Source: Paenibacillus sabinae T27
GTDB taxonomy: Bacteria; Bacillota; Bacilli; Paenibacillales; Paenibacillaceae
Reading direction: 5' to 3'
Assembly: GCF_000612505.1 (NCBI RefSeq)
Contig: NZ_CP004078.1
Coordinates: 1,600,001 to 1,664,000, forward strand
DNA length: 64,000 nt
Position numbers and translations under genes: made by a program. Of the stretch, positions 9,772 to 18,188 are shown piece after piece (the stretch's first letter is position 1; every line of letters starts with the position of its first letter). The notes beneath the pieces were generated by a model, which was given only the letters and a program-made list of their open reading frames with translations, made no database searches and was not told where the DNA came from.

Positions 9772-9791
9772 TTTCTAAAACGTTTTAGGAA
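9772..9791 (+). promoter_or_regulatory. LacI-family operator 2
   Basis: A near-perfect 20-bp palindrome around the core AAAACGTTTT at 9777-9786, with flanking TTTCT on one side and AGGAA on the other. It lies just after the regulator gene and 161 bp before operator 3, a spacing compatible with looping. Confidence 0.75.
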
Positions 9792-9932
9792 ATGGGTGGA
9801 CCGAATAAGGAGCTTTCCAGACGAACTCTAAGCTTTTTATTCGTTTCAAATACATGGAAGCAGATGGGCAGCTGATTATTTGAGAAACAAGGGGTGTGAT
9901 ACGGTGAAAAAATTCTTGTAGCATTTCCTTTT

Positions 9933-9952
9933 TTCGGAAAACGTTTTAGAAA
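9933..9952 (+). promoter_or_regulatory. LacI-family operator 3, before the binding-protein gene
   Basis: The core AAAACGTTTT at 9938-9947 is followed by AGAAAA, as at operator 1. It lies 35 bp before the start codon of the sugar-binding lipoprotein gene, where a bound repressor would block the operon. I could not pick out a convincing -35/-10 pair here. Confidence 0.75.
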
Positions 9953-9986
9953 AATACACCGGCAAATATGAGGAGGAGAGAATACC

Positions 9987-11345
9987 ATGCAAAAAATGAA
10001 AGTATTGGTGCTGGTTTTCGTAATGGCAGTCATGACGATCTTGGCGGGATGTGGAGCAAAAAGCTCCGATTCCGGCGCTTCCCAGAATACGCAGGGGGGA
10101 GATAGCGCAGCGGCATCTTCAACTGAACCGACTGAATTAACCGTCATTAATCAGGACCGCTGGGCTCCTTATGTGGAAAAGGCGGTGAAAATCTGGAACG
10201 AACAACATCCTGATAAGCAAGTGAAGCTCAATCAGCTTGTCCTCGGCTACCCGCAATTGCGTCAAAAGATTACAACCGCAGCTGCAGCCGGACAAGCTCC
10301 CGACTTCTCTCTGATCGACTCGGTATGGGTGGCGGAGTTTGCGGACGCCGGGTACCTTAAACCGCTTGATTCGATCGATCCCGACTGGGTTGAAAATGAT
10401 TTTAAGAAAGACTTCTATCCTGTATTCGTCAATGGGGACTCCTATGAAGGAAAACCTTATGCCATCCGTTCGCAAACGGATATGGCTCTAATCTGGTTCC
10501 GCAAGGATTGGTTCAGCCAGGAGGGCATTCAGCCGCCGAAGACCTGGGATGAATTGATGGCTGCAGCGAAGCATTTTTCGCAAAAGGACGTTCAGGCCAA
10601 ATACGGAAACTCTCAAGGCATTGCGTTTCCTGGGGGGATGAAAGCCGGAGAAACGACGACTAGTCTGTTAATGCCCTTCTTCTGGTCCAGCGGCGCGGAT
10701 GTCTTCAAGGACGGGAAAGTGGTATTAAACAGTCCGGAGTCGAAGGCGGCGGTCCAATTCCTGACTGATCTTGTGGGTGAAAAGGCGTCCACCAAGGAAG
10801 TGATTTCCTATGAATGGGATCGGGCGACGAAGTTGCTGGCAACGGGAAAAGTGGCTTTGTCCGTAGGGGGCAGCTACGAATATGCGATGATCAAGAACAC
10901 GACCGGCTGGAGCGATGCCGAAATGAAAGAAAAGCTTGGTTTCGTGCCTATTCCGGCCGGCGGCAGCGGGAAAGTCGCCACATCTGCCGGCGGGATGGAC
11001 TATGTCATCTATGAACAGGCCAAGCAGCCGGAACTCGCCATGGAGATTTTGAAAATTGTAACCGGCCCTGAACTGATGAAGGAGTTCGTAGTGGACACGG
11101 CACAGAATTCTCCGCGGATTTCGGTAACCGAAGGTCTGGACAAAGACAAGGACTGGTTCCTCGCTGAAACGGGCAAGTTCCTGTATGACGCGAATGTCCG
11201 TCCGGTTATTCCGGAATATGCCAAGGTATCTGAACAAATCCAGAAGATGATCGAGAGCTCAGTATCCGGCAAAACGCCTGCCGATCAGGCGGTAACGGAA
11301 GCGGCTAAGGCGATCAGCGATGTTACAGGACTTCCTCAGCAATAA
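9987..11345 (+). CDS. Extracellular sugar-binding lipoprotein of the LacI-controlled importer
   Basis: A 452-residue family 1 solute-binding lipoprotein. The signal peptide ends in the lipobox ILAGC (Cys near residue 24), followed by a Ser/Gly/Ala-rich linker. The mature part has the usual features of carbohydrate-binding proteins (PDFSLIDSVWVAEFADAGYLKPLD near residues 103-125 and WDRATKLLATGKVAL). GAGGAGGAG precedes the ATG. Two permease genes follow, but no ATPase gene, so it probably shares a general MsmX-type ATPase encoded elsewhere. Operators 2 and 3 lie directly upstream. Confidence 0.94.
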   Translation: MQKMKVLVLVFVMAVMTILAGCGAKSSDSGASQNTQGGDSAAASSTEPTELTVINQDRWAPYVEKAVKIWNEQHPDKQVKLNQLVLGYPQLRQKITTAAAAGQAPDFSLIDSVWVAEFADAGYLKPLDSIDPDWVENDFKKDFYPVFVNGDSYEGKPYAIRSQTDMALIWFRKDWFSQEGIQPPKTWDELMAAAKHFSQKDVQAKYGNSQGIAFPGGMKAGETTTSLLMPFFWSSGADVFKDGKVVLNSPESKAAVQFLTDLVGEKASTKEVISYEWDRATKLLATGKVALSVGGSYEYAMIKNTTGWSDAEMKEKLGFVPIPAGGSGKVATSAGGMDYVIYEQAKQPELAMEILKIVTGPELMKEFVVDTAQNSPRISVTEGLDKDKDWFLAETGKFLYDANVRPVIPEYAKVSEQIQKMIESSVSGKTPADQAVTEAAKAISDVTGLPQQ

Positions 11346-11352
11346 CTTGCAG

Positions 11353-11386
11353 TAAGGGGGATGTCTTCATCCCCTATTTTTTAAAA
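11353..11386 (+). terminator. Attenuating stem-loop between binding-protein and permease genes
   Basis: AGGGGGATG and CATCCCCT pair around a TCTT loop, with one bulged G, and ATTTTTTA follows. Placed between the binding-protein gene and the first permease gene, it should let only part of the transcription through, giving more binding protein than permease. Confidence 0.7.
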
Positions 11387-11402
11387 AAAGGTGGTGGCAT
11401 AT

Positions 11403-12338
11403 GTGGGACAGTCGCTGATCACAGCGATCCGGGATAACACCGGTTCATCTAGATCCAGATTCAACAAGAAATGGGCCAAAACCATCCCCTTCTTGCTGAT
11501 GTTTCCCGCGCTTGCGGTGATGGGACTTTTCGCTCTGTTTCCGGTCATCAACGCATTTCGGCTCAGTTTATTTGATAAGCAGCTTCTGAATCCGGGGGAG
11601 ACGTTCGTCGGGCTGGATCATTATTCACAGCTGTTTGCAAACGGAGAATTTATCAATGCCTTGAAGGTTTCCGTCATCTATGTGGCCGGCTCGGTCGCGC
11701 TGCAATTTCTTGTGGGGCTTGCGCTGGCTGCTCTGCTCTCCGCTCAGGGCGTCAAGGGAAAAAGATTTTTCCGGACCGCGTTTATTGTTCCCTATACGCT
11801 TTCCGAATTGGTTGTGTCGCTAATCTGGCTGCAGATGCTGGACACCGAGTTCGGGATTATCAATTATTTCGCCACTCTGCTCGGCGCTGATCCGCAGAAC
11901 TGGCTCTTTGACTTCGCGCTCCCCGCCGTTATTGTAGCGAATGTCTGGTGGGGAAGCACTTTCTCCCTGCTGATGCTGGAATCGGCGATGCAGGGTATTC
12001 CCAAGGAACTTTATGAAGCGGCGGAAGTGGACGGTTGTACATCCTGGGGCAAATTTATTCATATCACGCTTCCATCCATACGCTATGTGTCGCTTTTGAA
12101 CATGATCATGATTACCTTGTACACCATTAACTCCTTCGGCATTATCTTTGTCCTTACGGCGGGCGGACCGCTTGGAAGTACGGACGTGATCGGAATGTTT
12201 ATGTGGCGCAGCGCATTCCAATTCATGGACCTCGGGCTGGGTGCAACCATTTCGACCTTGATCTTTGTTGTCAATATTCTGATTACTCTGGTATATATCC
12301 GGTTGTTCGGCTTGAACACGCTGAAGGAAGGTGCGTAA
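11403..12338 (+). CDS. Sugar ABC transporter permease, MalF type
   Basis: A 311-residue membrane permease with about six membrane segments and the EAA loop EAAEVDGCTSWGKFIHITLP near residue 205. It forms the channel with the MalG-type permease encoded next. I chose GTG 11403 because AAAGGTGG lies 8 nt upstream; earlier in-frame GTGs at 11391 and 11394 fall within that ribosome binding site. The N-terminal part before the first membrane segment is basic and Ser-rich, as usual for this class. Confidence 0.93.
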   Translation: MGQSLITAIRDNTGSSRSRFNKKWAKTIPFLLMFPALAVMGLFALFPVINAFRLSLFDKQLLNPGETFVGLDHYSQLFANGEFINALKVSVIYVAGSVALQFLVGLALAALLSAQGVKGKRFFRTAFIVPYTLSELVVSLIWLQMLDTEFGIINYFATLLGADPQNWLFDFALPAVIVANVWWGSTFSLLMLESAMQGIPKELYEAAEVDGCTSWGKFIHITLPSIRYVSLLNMIMITLYTINSFGIIFVLTAGGPLGSTDVIGMFMWRSAFQFMDLGLGATISTLIFVVNILITLVYIRLFGLNTLKEGA

Positions 12339-12342
12339 CAAG

Positions 12343-13176
12343 ATGACAAACCGAAAGAAATCACTCGGAATCTATATCTTGATGAGTGCTGCGGCAATCG
12401 TCATTGCCTTTCCTGTTCTTTGGATGTTCGTCATGTCTGTGAAGCCGGCCGATGAGTTGTACCGGTTTCCTCCCACGATTTTGCCGGACAAATGGGAATT
12501 TGCCAACTATACCAAAGCGTTGTTTGAAGCGGGTATCGATAATGGATTGATCAACAGCCTGATTCTGGCCGTAGGTACGCTGGCACTAAGCGTCACATTG
12601 AGCTTTCCGGCTGCTTACGCACTCGCGAAATATGAATTTAAAGGGAAGACGATTCTTCTGCTGGCCATCTTGGCCACCCAACTGATTCCCGGTATGGCGG
12701 CGATTGTGCCTTTGTTTGATATTTTGCAGCGAATGCATCTGGTGAATACTTACAGCGGTTTGATTCTCATTTACACTGCAAGAACGCTGCCCCTTAACAT
12801 TTGGATTTTAAAAGGTTTTTTCCAGTCCATTCCGAACGAATTAATCGAATCTTCGATGGTGGATGGCAGCTCGAAAATCGCTTCCCTCTATCGCGTCGCA
12901 CTGCCGCTGGCTCTGCCTGGCATCGGGGCCGCTGCCATGTTTACGTTTATGCAGACCTGGATCGACTTCATCCTGCCGCTAACGATGCTGTTTAATGAGG
13001 ACAAGTTTCCTTTCAGCGTTATGCTGTACAAGTTTGTCGGCGATCCGATCATGGGGACCAATTACGGCGTCCTGTTCGCCGCTGCCGCTCTCGGCACTAT
13101 ACCGACTTTACTGATCTTTGCTCTGCTTCAGCGCTTCTTCGTTCAGGGGCTTACAGCCGGAGGCGTTAAAGGCTAA
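12343..13176 (+). CDS. Sugar ABC transporter permease, MalG type
   Basis: A 277-residue permease, partner of the MalF-type protein encoded just upstream. It has about six membrane segments, an EAA-like loop (ELIESSMVDGSSKIASLYRV) and the family's C-terminal GGVKG. The ATG at 12343 is preferred to GTG 12331 because GAAGGAAGG lies at a workable distance. It begins 5 bp after the stop of the previous gene, so the pair is probably co-translated. Confidence 0.93.
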   Translation: MTNRKKSLGIYILMSAAAIVIAFPVLWMFVMSVKPADELYRFPPTILPDKWEFANYTKALFEAGIDNGLINSLILAVGTLALSVTLSFPAAYALAKYEFKGKTILLLAILATQLIPGMAAIVPLFDILQRMHLVNTYSGLILIYTARTLPLNIWILKGFFQSIPNELIESSMVDGSSKIASLYRVALPLALPGIGAAAMFTFMQTWIDFILPLTMLFNEDKFPFSVMLYKFVGDPIMGTNYGVLFAAAALGTIPTLLIFALLQRFFVQGLTAGGVKG

Positions 13177-13211
13177 TCATGTGAAATTGTGAAAATGACG
13201 GAGGAATGAAT

Positions 13212-14027
13212 ATGACGGAGCTGACAATCGCGATTGCACAGATGGACAGCAAAATTTTGGATAAGGAATATAATCTGCAAAAAGCAGAGGCCTTATTGGA
13301 TCAAACAGAGGGCAAAGCGGACGTTATTTGTTACCCGGAGCTGTTTACGACCGGCTACAATTTCGATTTGATCGGAGATGCCTTTTACGAGTTGGCGGAA
13401 ACGATCCCGGGTCCGACCGTCGAACGGTTGGCGAACAAAGCCCGCACCTATGGAACAGCCATTATCGGAACGATTGTGGAAAAGGATGGGAACCAGGAAG
13501 GCGTGCTCTATGATACAACGTTTGTCATCAATGAAAAGGGCGAATATATCGGGAAGTATCGAAAAGCGCATCTGTATCCGACAGAGCATCAATATTTCCG
13601 CAGCGGTTCGGATTTTCCCATATTTGAGATTTGCGGGGTAAAAACAGGCATTGCCATCTGCTATGATCATGCATTCGGAGAAATGTTCCGGGTGTTGGCC
13701 TTGAAAGGAGCCCAGGTTATCTTTATCCCTTCGGTCATCCCAAAAGACTTCGAATACCTGCTGGATTTGCGAACGAGAGCCCGTGCCCAGGACAATCAAA
13801 TCTTCACGGTAGCCGTTAACCGGGTAGGCTCTGAAGCAGGTATTGTCTATTGCGGAAACAGCAAGATCGTCAATCCACGGGGCGACGTGATTTGCGAAGC
13901 CGGCGATGAGGAAGAAGTAGCGACAGCCACGATCGATCTTTGCGAAATCGCAAGAGAGCGGAAGCAGGAGATGAGCCTCCGCAGCAGAAGACCGGAACTG
14001 TATGGAATATTGGCGCAGCAGGCCTAA
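13212..14027 (+). CDS. Carbon-nitrogen hydrolase, nitrilase superfamily
   Basis: A 271-residue cytoplasmic hydrolase that should cleave a non-peptide C-N bond (an amide, N-carbamoyl group or nitrile). The catalytic triad is in place: Glu near residue 43 (CYPELFTTGY), Lys near 118 (GKYRKAHLYP) and Cys near 150 (GIAICYDHAFGE). I chose the second ATG (13212), which sits 6 nt after GGAGGA; the first ATG at 13206 touches that site. Its place between sugar permease genes and a glycosidase gene, under the same operators, suggests that the imported substrate carries an amide or similar group. The actual substrate is unknown. Confidence 0.92.
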   Translation: MTELTIAIAQMDSKILDKEYNLQKAEALLDQTEGKADVICYPELFTTGYNFDLIGDAFYELAETIPGPTVERLANKARTYGTAIIGTIVEKDGNQEGVLYDTTFVINEKGEYIGKYRKAHLYPTEHQYFRSGSDFPIFEICGVKTGIAICYDHAFGEMFRVLALKGAQVIFIPSVIPKDFEYLLDLRTRARAQDNQIFTVAVNRVGSEAGIVYCGNSKIVNPRGDVICEAGDEEEVATATIDLCEIARERKQEMSLRSRRPELYGILAQQA

Positions 14028-14055
14028 TTGAATGCGGTGTACTGGAGGAATTCCT

Positions 14056-16023
14056 TTGTCATTTTTCTCTTTTGAGTTCATGCCTTTACCTGATGCACGA
14101 AACCGCAAGCCTCTGGATGTGGGATGCGGCCCGCTTTCTGCCAGCATCGGAGAGGATGGTTATATCCGCTCTATCAATCACTTTCATTCGCGCCACGGAT
14201 TCATTACGCTGGAACCTACAGAACCATTTCCAAACGATAAATGGTACGACAGTGAATACGTTCGTCATTATCGCAGACGTTTAATAGATCAGGGGCATAT
14301 TTCCGAGGGAGCCGCCGGATTCGGGATACAGCCCAAGGGCACGGAGTGGAAACGAGAGTTTTTTTGGGTTCGGAATCATTTCCCGCTCATCCGGTACAGA
14401 AGGCAGACGATGGAGATCAATGCTTTGTATATCCCGATTCATCATGACGGGATGAGCGGCTTGATCCAACAGCTTACGGTCACCAATTATGGAGATAAAC
14501 CGGAGTCCGTTCCTTTGGCGGTGGGCGGCACCTTCAGCCTTCACCGGTGCAGCTACGGACAATTGACGGAAGGCGGTCCGATCCCGATTCAGCAGGCCGA
14601 TCTTGCTGTTACTGCCGCTAACAACCGTCTAACCATTAGTAATGTGAATCTGCCGGCCGAGGCGAGCCTGTTCTTTTTTAACGGGGCAGACCCGCTGGAA
14701 TTGCGGCCGATGGAGGTAACAACGAACCGCCCGGTAACCTATATACACGATGCTGAGTTGATAGTAGACAACGGGGAGAGCCGCGAGCTTACGATGCTTT
14801 GCCGGATATCAGAGGAAGCAGACAAGCCGGTAGCTTTTAGCTTTGAGGAGCTTCAAACTTGGAAAAAGAGGGCATGGGAAGAGACGCCGAGGCTGAAAAG
14901 AGACGGTCTATTGGGTTCGGAAAAGCAGATCATTCACAGGAACATCGACTACATCCTGTCCTGCTGCTCCGTCCCGGTCGATGAAGAGGCTGTGTGCATC
15001 ATTACCGATCATCAGCTTCTGCCTCTGTCGTGGAATCGGGATTCCTATTATATGATGCGGCTGCTGCTTGATTCGGAACAGCACGCACACGGGCTGTATG
15101 AGGAGCCTTACGTTCCCGCATTCAAAAATCAGGTGCAGCGAACCGTCAAGGGCCATCTATTGTGGATGTTCGAAAGGGCTCTTCGTCCGCATCGTTACTG
15201 GGGCCGTGCCTACCTGACTAACGGATTTTGCAAGGATGATGTCTTCCAACTGGATCAACAGTGTTATCCGCTGCTGCAGCTGTGTGAATATTACGACAGG
15301 TTCCGGGATCGCCAGACGATTGAAAGACTTCTGCCCAAGATTCACGAAATACTGGATATGATCATGGAATACAAGGATAGGGAACGATGGCTTTTTCAAA
15401 CGGGTGAAACTCCGGCGGACGATGAAGTCGCTTACCCTTATCATTTTTCAAGCCAGGTGTTGGTATGGCATACGCTGACATCGCTGGCAAAGCTGAATGA
15501 AACCTTTTCTTTTACGGAACTCGAATTGTTGGAAATGGCCCGGCTCGTCAAACACGATATCCTGGATTGCTTTGTTGCGCCGCATGGTAACGGAGAATTG
15601 TTTGCCTATCTTACCGACTTGAAGGGCAGCTTTCAGCTTTATCATGATGCGAACGATCTTCCGACCGTTTATGCTCCTATCTGGGGATTCTGTAATTCGA
15701 ATGACCCGAGATGGATGAATACGATGGAGTTTGCTTTTTCGAAGGAGAATAAGGGAGGCTTTTACGAAGGTGAATATGGCGGACTCGGTTCCGTCCATAC
15801 CCCTCACCCTTGGCCGCTCGGAGATGGGCAGGAGCTTCTGTACAGCCTGCAGATCGGGGACGAACAACGTCACCAAAAAGTCCGGAGTAAATTGGCGGAG
15901 ATTGTTCAGTGGGACGGACTTTTACCTGAAGCGGTAAACGGACATACGGGTAAAGTGGAATCAAGGCATTGGTTTTCCTGGCCGGGTGCTTTTATTTCTT
16001 CTGTATTGCTGCGCTCAATGTAA
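14056..16023 (+). CDS. Glycoside hydrolase with alpha/alpha-barrel fold (GH125 or debranching-enzyme-like)
   Basis: A 655-residue cytoplasmic protein without signal peptide. A beta-rich N-terminal domain (about 1-270) precedes a helical barrel with WNRDSYYMMRLLLDSE near residue 325, YHDANDLPTVYAPIWGF near 535 and a His/Trp-rich end (ESRHWFSWPGAF). The DAN-P-PIWGF segment recalls GH125 exo-alpha-mannosidases, and the overall plan recalls amylo-alpha-1,6-glucosidases. I cannot settle the family. The TTG at 14056 is chosen because GGAGGAA lies 8 nt upstream; the ATG at 9 residues earlier in frame has no site. As last gene of the LacI-controlled operon it probably hydrolyses the imported glycoside. 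Confidence 0.75.
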   Translation: MSFFSFEFMPLPDARNRKPLDVGCGPLSASIGEDGYIRSINHFHSRHGFITLEPTEPFPNDKWYDSEYVRHYRRRLIDQGHISEGAAGFGIQPKGTEWKREFFWVRNHFPLIRYRRQTMEINALYIPIHHDGMSGLIQQLTVTNYGDKPESVPLAVGGTFSLHRCSYGQLTEGGPIPIQQADLAVTAANNRLTISNVNLPAEASLFFFNGADPLELRPMEVTTNRPVTYIHDAELIVDNGESRELTMLCRISEEADKPVAFSFEELQTWKKRAWEETPRLKRDGLLGSEKQIIHRNIDYILSCCSVPVDEEAVCIITDHQLLPLSWNRDSYYMMRLLLDSEQHAHGLYEEPYVPAFKNQVQRTVKGHLLWMFERALRPHRYWGRAYLTNGFCKDDVFQLDQQCYPLLQLCEYYDRFRDRQTIERLLPKIHEILDMIMEYKDRERWLFQTGETPADDEVAYPYHFSSQVLVWHTLTSLAKLNETFSFTELELLEMARLVKHDILDCFVAPHGNGELFAYLTDLKGSFQLYHDANDLPTVYAPIWGFCNSNDPRWMNTMEFAFSKENKGGFYEGEYGGLGSVHTPHPWPLGDGQELLYSLQIGDEQRHQKVRSKLAEIVQWDGLLPEAVNGHTGKVESRHWFSWPGAFISSVLLRSM

Positions 16024-16113
16024 TGAATGACGCATGGCAAGCATTAAGCAGATCCGACGCCCGCTGCATTTTCTAAAATGATCGGGGACACCTCTCAAAT
16101 GTTCCCTTACTAA

Positions 16114-16125
16114 ATATGTTATAAT
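16114..16125 (+). promoter_or_regulatory. Extended -10 promoter before the small ORF/zeta-kinase pair
   Basis: TATAAT at 16120-16125 is preceded by TG one base away (TGTTATAAT). A clear -35 is not visible, as expected for an extended -10 promoter. It lies about 40 bp before the 58-residue ORF. Confidence 0.55.
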
Positions 16126-16163
16126 ATTAGGAACATTACATGCAGGGTGGATGGTGACTCGTG

Positions 16164-16340
16164 ATGACCCGTGTTCAAGATTTGCATAAGCTGATCAAGC
16201 TTACAGGCGATCGGGCCAAATTGGATGCAAAAGCAAACGGAACATACATTGTGTATAAAAATGCAACAGGTCAAATGGTGAAAGAATATGCTACTGGCGA
16301 GATCATCCCTATAACCGGGTCAGACTTGGCTAATGAATAA
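16164..16340 (+). CDS. Small protein (58 aa), putative antitoxin partner of the zeta-like kinase
   Basis: The frame encodes 58 residues beginning MTRVQDLHKLIKLTG, ending GSDLANE, with a beta-hairpin-like middle (GTYIVYKNATGQMVKEY). I do not recognise the family. GGATGGTGA lies before the ATG at 16164; GTG 16161 is an alternative. Its last 8 bases overlap the start of the zeta-toxin-like gene, so the two are translationally coupled. Position, small size and partner suggest that it neutralises or anchors the kinase, as epsilon does for zeta toxin, but it shows no clear resemblance to the helical epsilon protein. Confidence 0.7.
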   Translation: MTRVQDLHKLIKLTGDRAKLDAKANGTYIVYKNATGQMVKEYATGEIIPITGSDLANE

Positions 16341-16920
16341 ATCGGCTACAATGATGTATGTATTTGCTGGGAATAATGGCAGCGGGAAAAGCACGATCCG
16401 AAATCTGATTGTAGACAGGCTTGGCATCAGCGTCAACATTGATCCAGATGCCTTGGCTCGAGGTATTGATGCCGACCACCCGGATCGACGTAAAGTATCT
16501 GCGGGAAAAGAAGCAATCAAACTTGCCAGGGAGTGTATTTCCCGTAAGTGGGACTTTTCAGTAGAAACAACACTGGCTGGCGGCAACGTAATCAGGCTTA
16601 TGAAAGATGCAAGGGCGAACGGTTTTGAGATAATGATGTTCTACGTAGGACTGGGTGATGTAAGACTGAATATCGAGCGGGTTGCCGCAAGGGTCCGCAA
16701 TGGCGGTCACGATATCCCTACTGAAGACATCATAAGAAGGCATACAACATCCTTGCAAAATCTACTCTCCAACTTACACCTTATTGATCACTTATTTGTT
16801 GTTGATAATAGTGAGGCAAACGGGGAAATTGTGCTGGAGGCAGAACGTGAAGTGGTTAAATTTCAGGTTGACCAGCTTCCGCTTTGGGTTGAAACTATCA
16901 AAAAACATTTACAAAGCTGA
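16333..16920 (+). CDS. Zeta-toxin-like P-loop kinase
   Basis: A 195-residue cytoplasmic kinase-like protein. The Walker A motif is GNNGSGKST at residues 12-20, followed by NIDPDALA and DFSVETTLAGG, where zeta toxins bind and phosphorylate UDP-N-acetylglucosamine. Near the C terminus NGGHDIPTEDIIRRH provides the Arg/His-rich lid of this family. Zeta toxins poison cell-wall precursor synthesis unless neutralised. Here the only candidate partner is the 58-residue protein whose gene overlaps by 8 bp. Chromosomal members of this group are often called simply AAA or zeta-family proteins and need not be toxic. Confidence 0.85.
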   Translation: MNKSATMMYVFAGNNGSGKSTIRNLIVDRLGISVNIDPDALARGIDADHPDRRKVSAGKEAIKLARECISRKWDFSVETTLAGGNVIRLMKDARANGFEIMMFYVGLGDVRLNIERVAARVRNGGHDIPTEDIIRRHTTSLQNLLSNLHLIDHLFVVDNSEANGEIVLEAEREVVKFQVDQLPLWVETIKKHLQS

Positions 16921-16931
16921 GCATGATAGAT

Positions 16932-16960
16932 AACGGCCAATGGATTTGGTCGTTTTTTAT
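16932..16960 (+). terminator. Terminator after the zeta-like kinase gene
   Basis: AACGGCCAA and TTGGTCGTT form a stem with one G-U pair and a short loop, followed by TTTTTATT. Confidence 0.75.
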
Positions 16961-16969
16961 TGTATAAGA

Positions 16970-16994
16970 AAACCCCCAGTTTGACTGGGGGTTT
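16970..16994. terminator. Bidirectional stem-loop between convergent genes
   Basis: AAACCCCCAGT and ACTGGGGGTTT form an 11-bp perfect stem around TTG. It lies between the kinase gene and the convergent dehydrogenase gene, and the flanking A and T runs suit termination on either strand. Confidence 0.7.
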
Positions 16995-17049
16995 AGGAAA
17001 GCTTATAGCTATGCTTAGAAAATCCTTTGAACTCGATGACTGGTATCCT

Positions 17050-17922
17050 TTAATCAAGATTCATTAACCTCGAAATTTCATCGTCCAAGTCATTATTATG
17101 AAAATCGGTAGATACACTTAATTTTTCCCAACGTAAGGTTTCGATAAGCCTATCTTGATCCACTTGTTTAGCGATTTGGACTGCATCGCTGCCAAGTAAA
17201 AGACGCAATGGAGGGTACGCTTCATCAGCAATCGTAAGAATAGCTTGAGCTGCTTTCGACGGGTCTCCAGGCTGATTGCCGCTGGATTCCCGAACATATT
17301 TCAATAATAAACCCACAGTGTTTTTATAATCTTCGCTTGGTATAACATGCTCCATGGATGACCCTGCCCAATCCGTACGGAATCCACCCGGTTCGATTAA
17401 CGTTACCTTTATCCCTAACGGATTAACTTCCTTGGCCAATACCTCGGAGAATCCTTCCACGGCCCATTTTGCTGCTTGGTACGGACCCAAACCAGGGACA
17501 CTTGATCGTCCGCCAATCGAAGAAAACTGAAAAATGTGGCCCGATCTTTGTTTGCGTAAAATAGGCAATGCTGCTTTCGTAACTTGCACGACTCCCCAAA
17601 AGTTCGTCTCGATTTGAGAACGAAAATCTTCCATAGTAGTCTCTTCGATAGCTGAGATATTTCCATACCCTGCATTGTTAACCAATACATCCAGTCTGCC
17701 AAATGTAGCCACAGCCGCTTGAACAGCTGCTTCTGCCTGCAGCATATTGGTTACATCTAATTCCATCGTATGGATTTGCTCTCCGTAACGATCTACAAGG
17801 TCTTCGAGCTGCTCAGGCTTGCGTGCAGTAGCGACCAATTGATCACCTTGAGCTAGAACAGCTTCAGCTAGACTGCGGCCGAAGCCGCGTGAACTACCGG
17901 TTATAAGCCATACTTTAGACAT
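17050..17922 (-). CDS. Short-chain dehydrogenase/reductase 1
   Basis: A 290-residue cytoplasmic NAD(P)-dependent oxidoreductase. The cofactor loop is TGSSRGFG near residue 8, NNAGYG follows near residue 85, and the catalytic Ser and YQAAK (Tyr near 157) are correctly spaced. Members of this group reduce or oxidise alcohol/ketone substrates; the particular substrate is not evident. GGAGGATAA precedes the ATG on the minus strand. It is closely similar to dehydrogenase 2 (19026-19868) and is divergent from the TetR-type regulator gene, which probably controls it. Confidence 0.92.
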   Translation of the reverse strand: MSKVWLITGSSRGFGRSLAEAVLAQGDQLVATARKPEQLEDLVDRYGEQIHTMELDVTNMLQAEAAVQAAVATFGRLDVLVNNAGYGNISAIEETTMEDFRSQIETNFWGVVQVTKAALPILRKQRSGHIFQFSSIGGRSSVPGLGPYQAAKWAVEGFSEVLAKEVNPLGIKVTLIEPGGFRTDWAGSSMEHVIPSEDYKNTVGLLLKYVRESSGNQPGDPSKAAQAILTIADEAYPPLRLLLGSDAVQIAKQVDQDRLIETLRWEKLSVSTDFHNNDLDDEISRLMNLD

Positions 17923-18085
17923 CGCTTATCCTCCATTTATCAATTTTAGAACACTGTGTTTGATTATTTAGCCGAGTCATATCCTGTTATGGTTTTCGTC
18001 TCCAAACATTCCTCCAGCCCGATCTATTGGCCCATTCTTAACGCCCGCTTCCAGCTCTTGCTAAAAAGGATGATAACACACAATG

Positions 18086-18121
18086 AAAACGAAGTGAACA
18101 AAATATATATAAATTGTCTAT
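18086..18121. repeat. Shared 36-nt element, copy A (candidate TetR operator)
   Basis: This AT-rich stretch, from AAAACGAAGTGAACAA to ATTGTCTAT, matches 20942-20977 at 30 of 36 positions by direct reading. It lies in the divergent region between dehydrogenase 1 and the TetR-type gene. The other copy lies in front of dehydrogenase 3. A shared operator or a shared promoter is the simplest reading. Confidence 0.6.
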
Positions 18122-18134
18122 ATAATATTATTTG

Positions 18135-18163
18135 TTTATATTTTCTTGAAACCGTGTATAATA
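18135..18163 (+). promoter_or_regulatory. Promoter of the TetR-type regulator gene
   Basis: TATAAT at 18158-18163 has a weak -35-like TTTATA at 18135-18140, 17 bp upstream. The transcript would start about 20 bp before the regulator's ATG. Confidence 0.5.
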
Positions 18164-18188
18164 GAAGGAACAGGTAAGGGGGAGCGTA

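Noticed and set aside
9880..9905. Possible promoter (TTGAGA) before the LacI-controlled importer operon
   Set aside because: No -10 at 16-18 bp follows; the nearest AT-rich word is too close.
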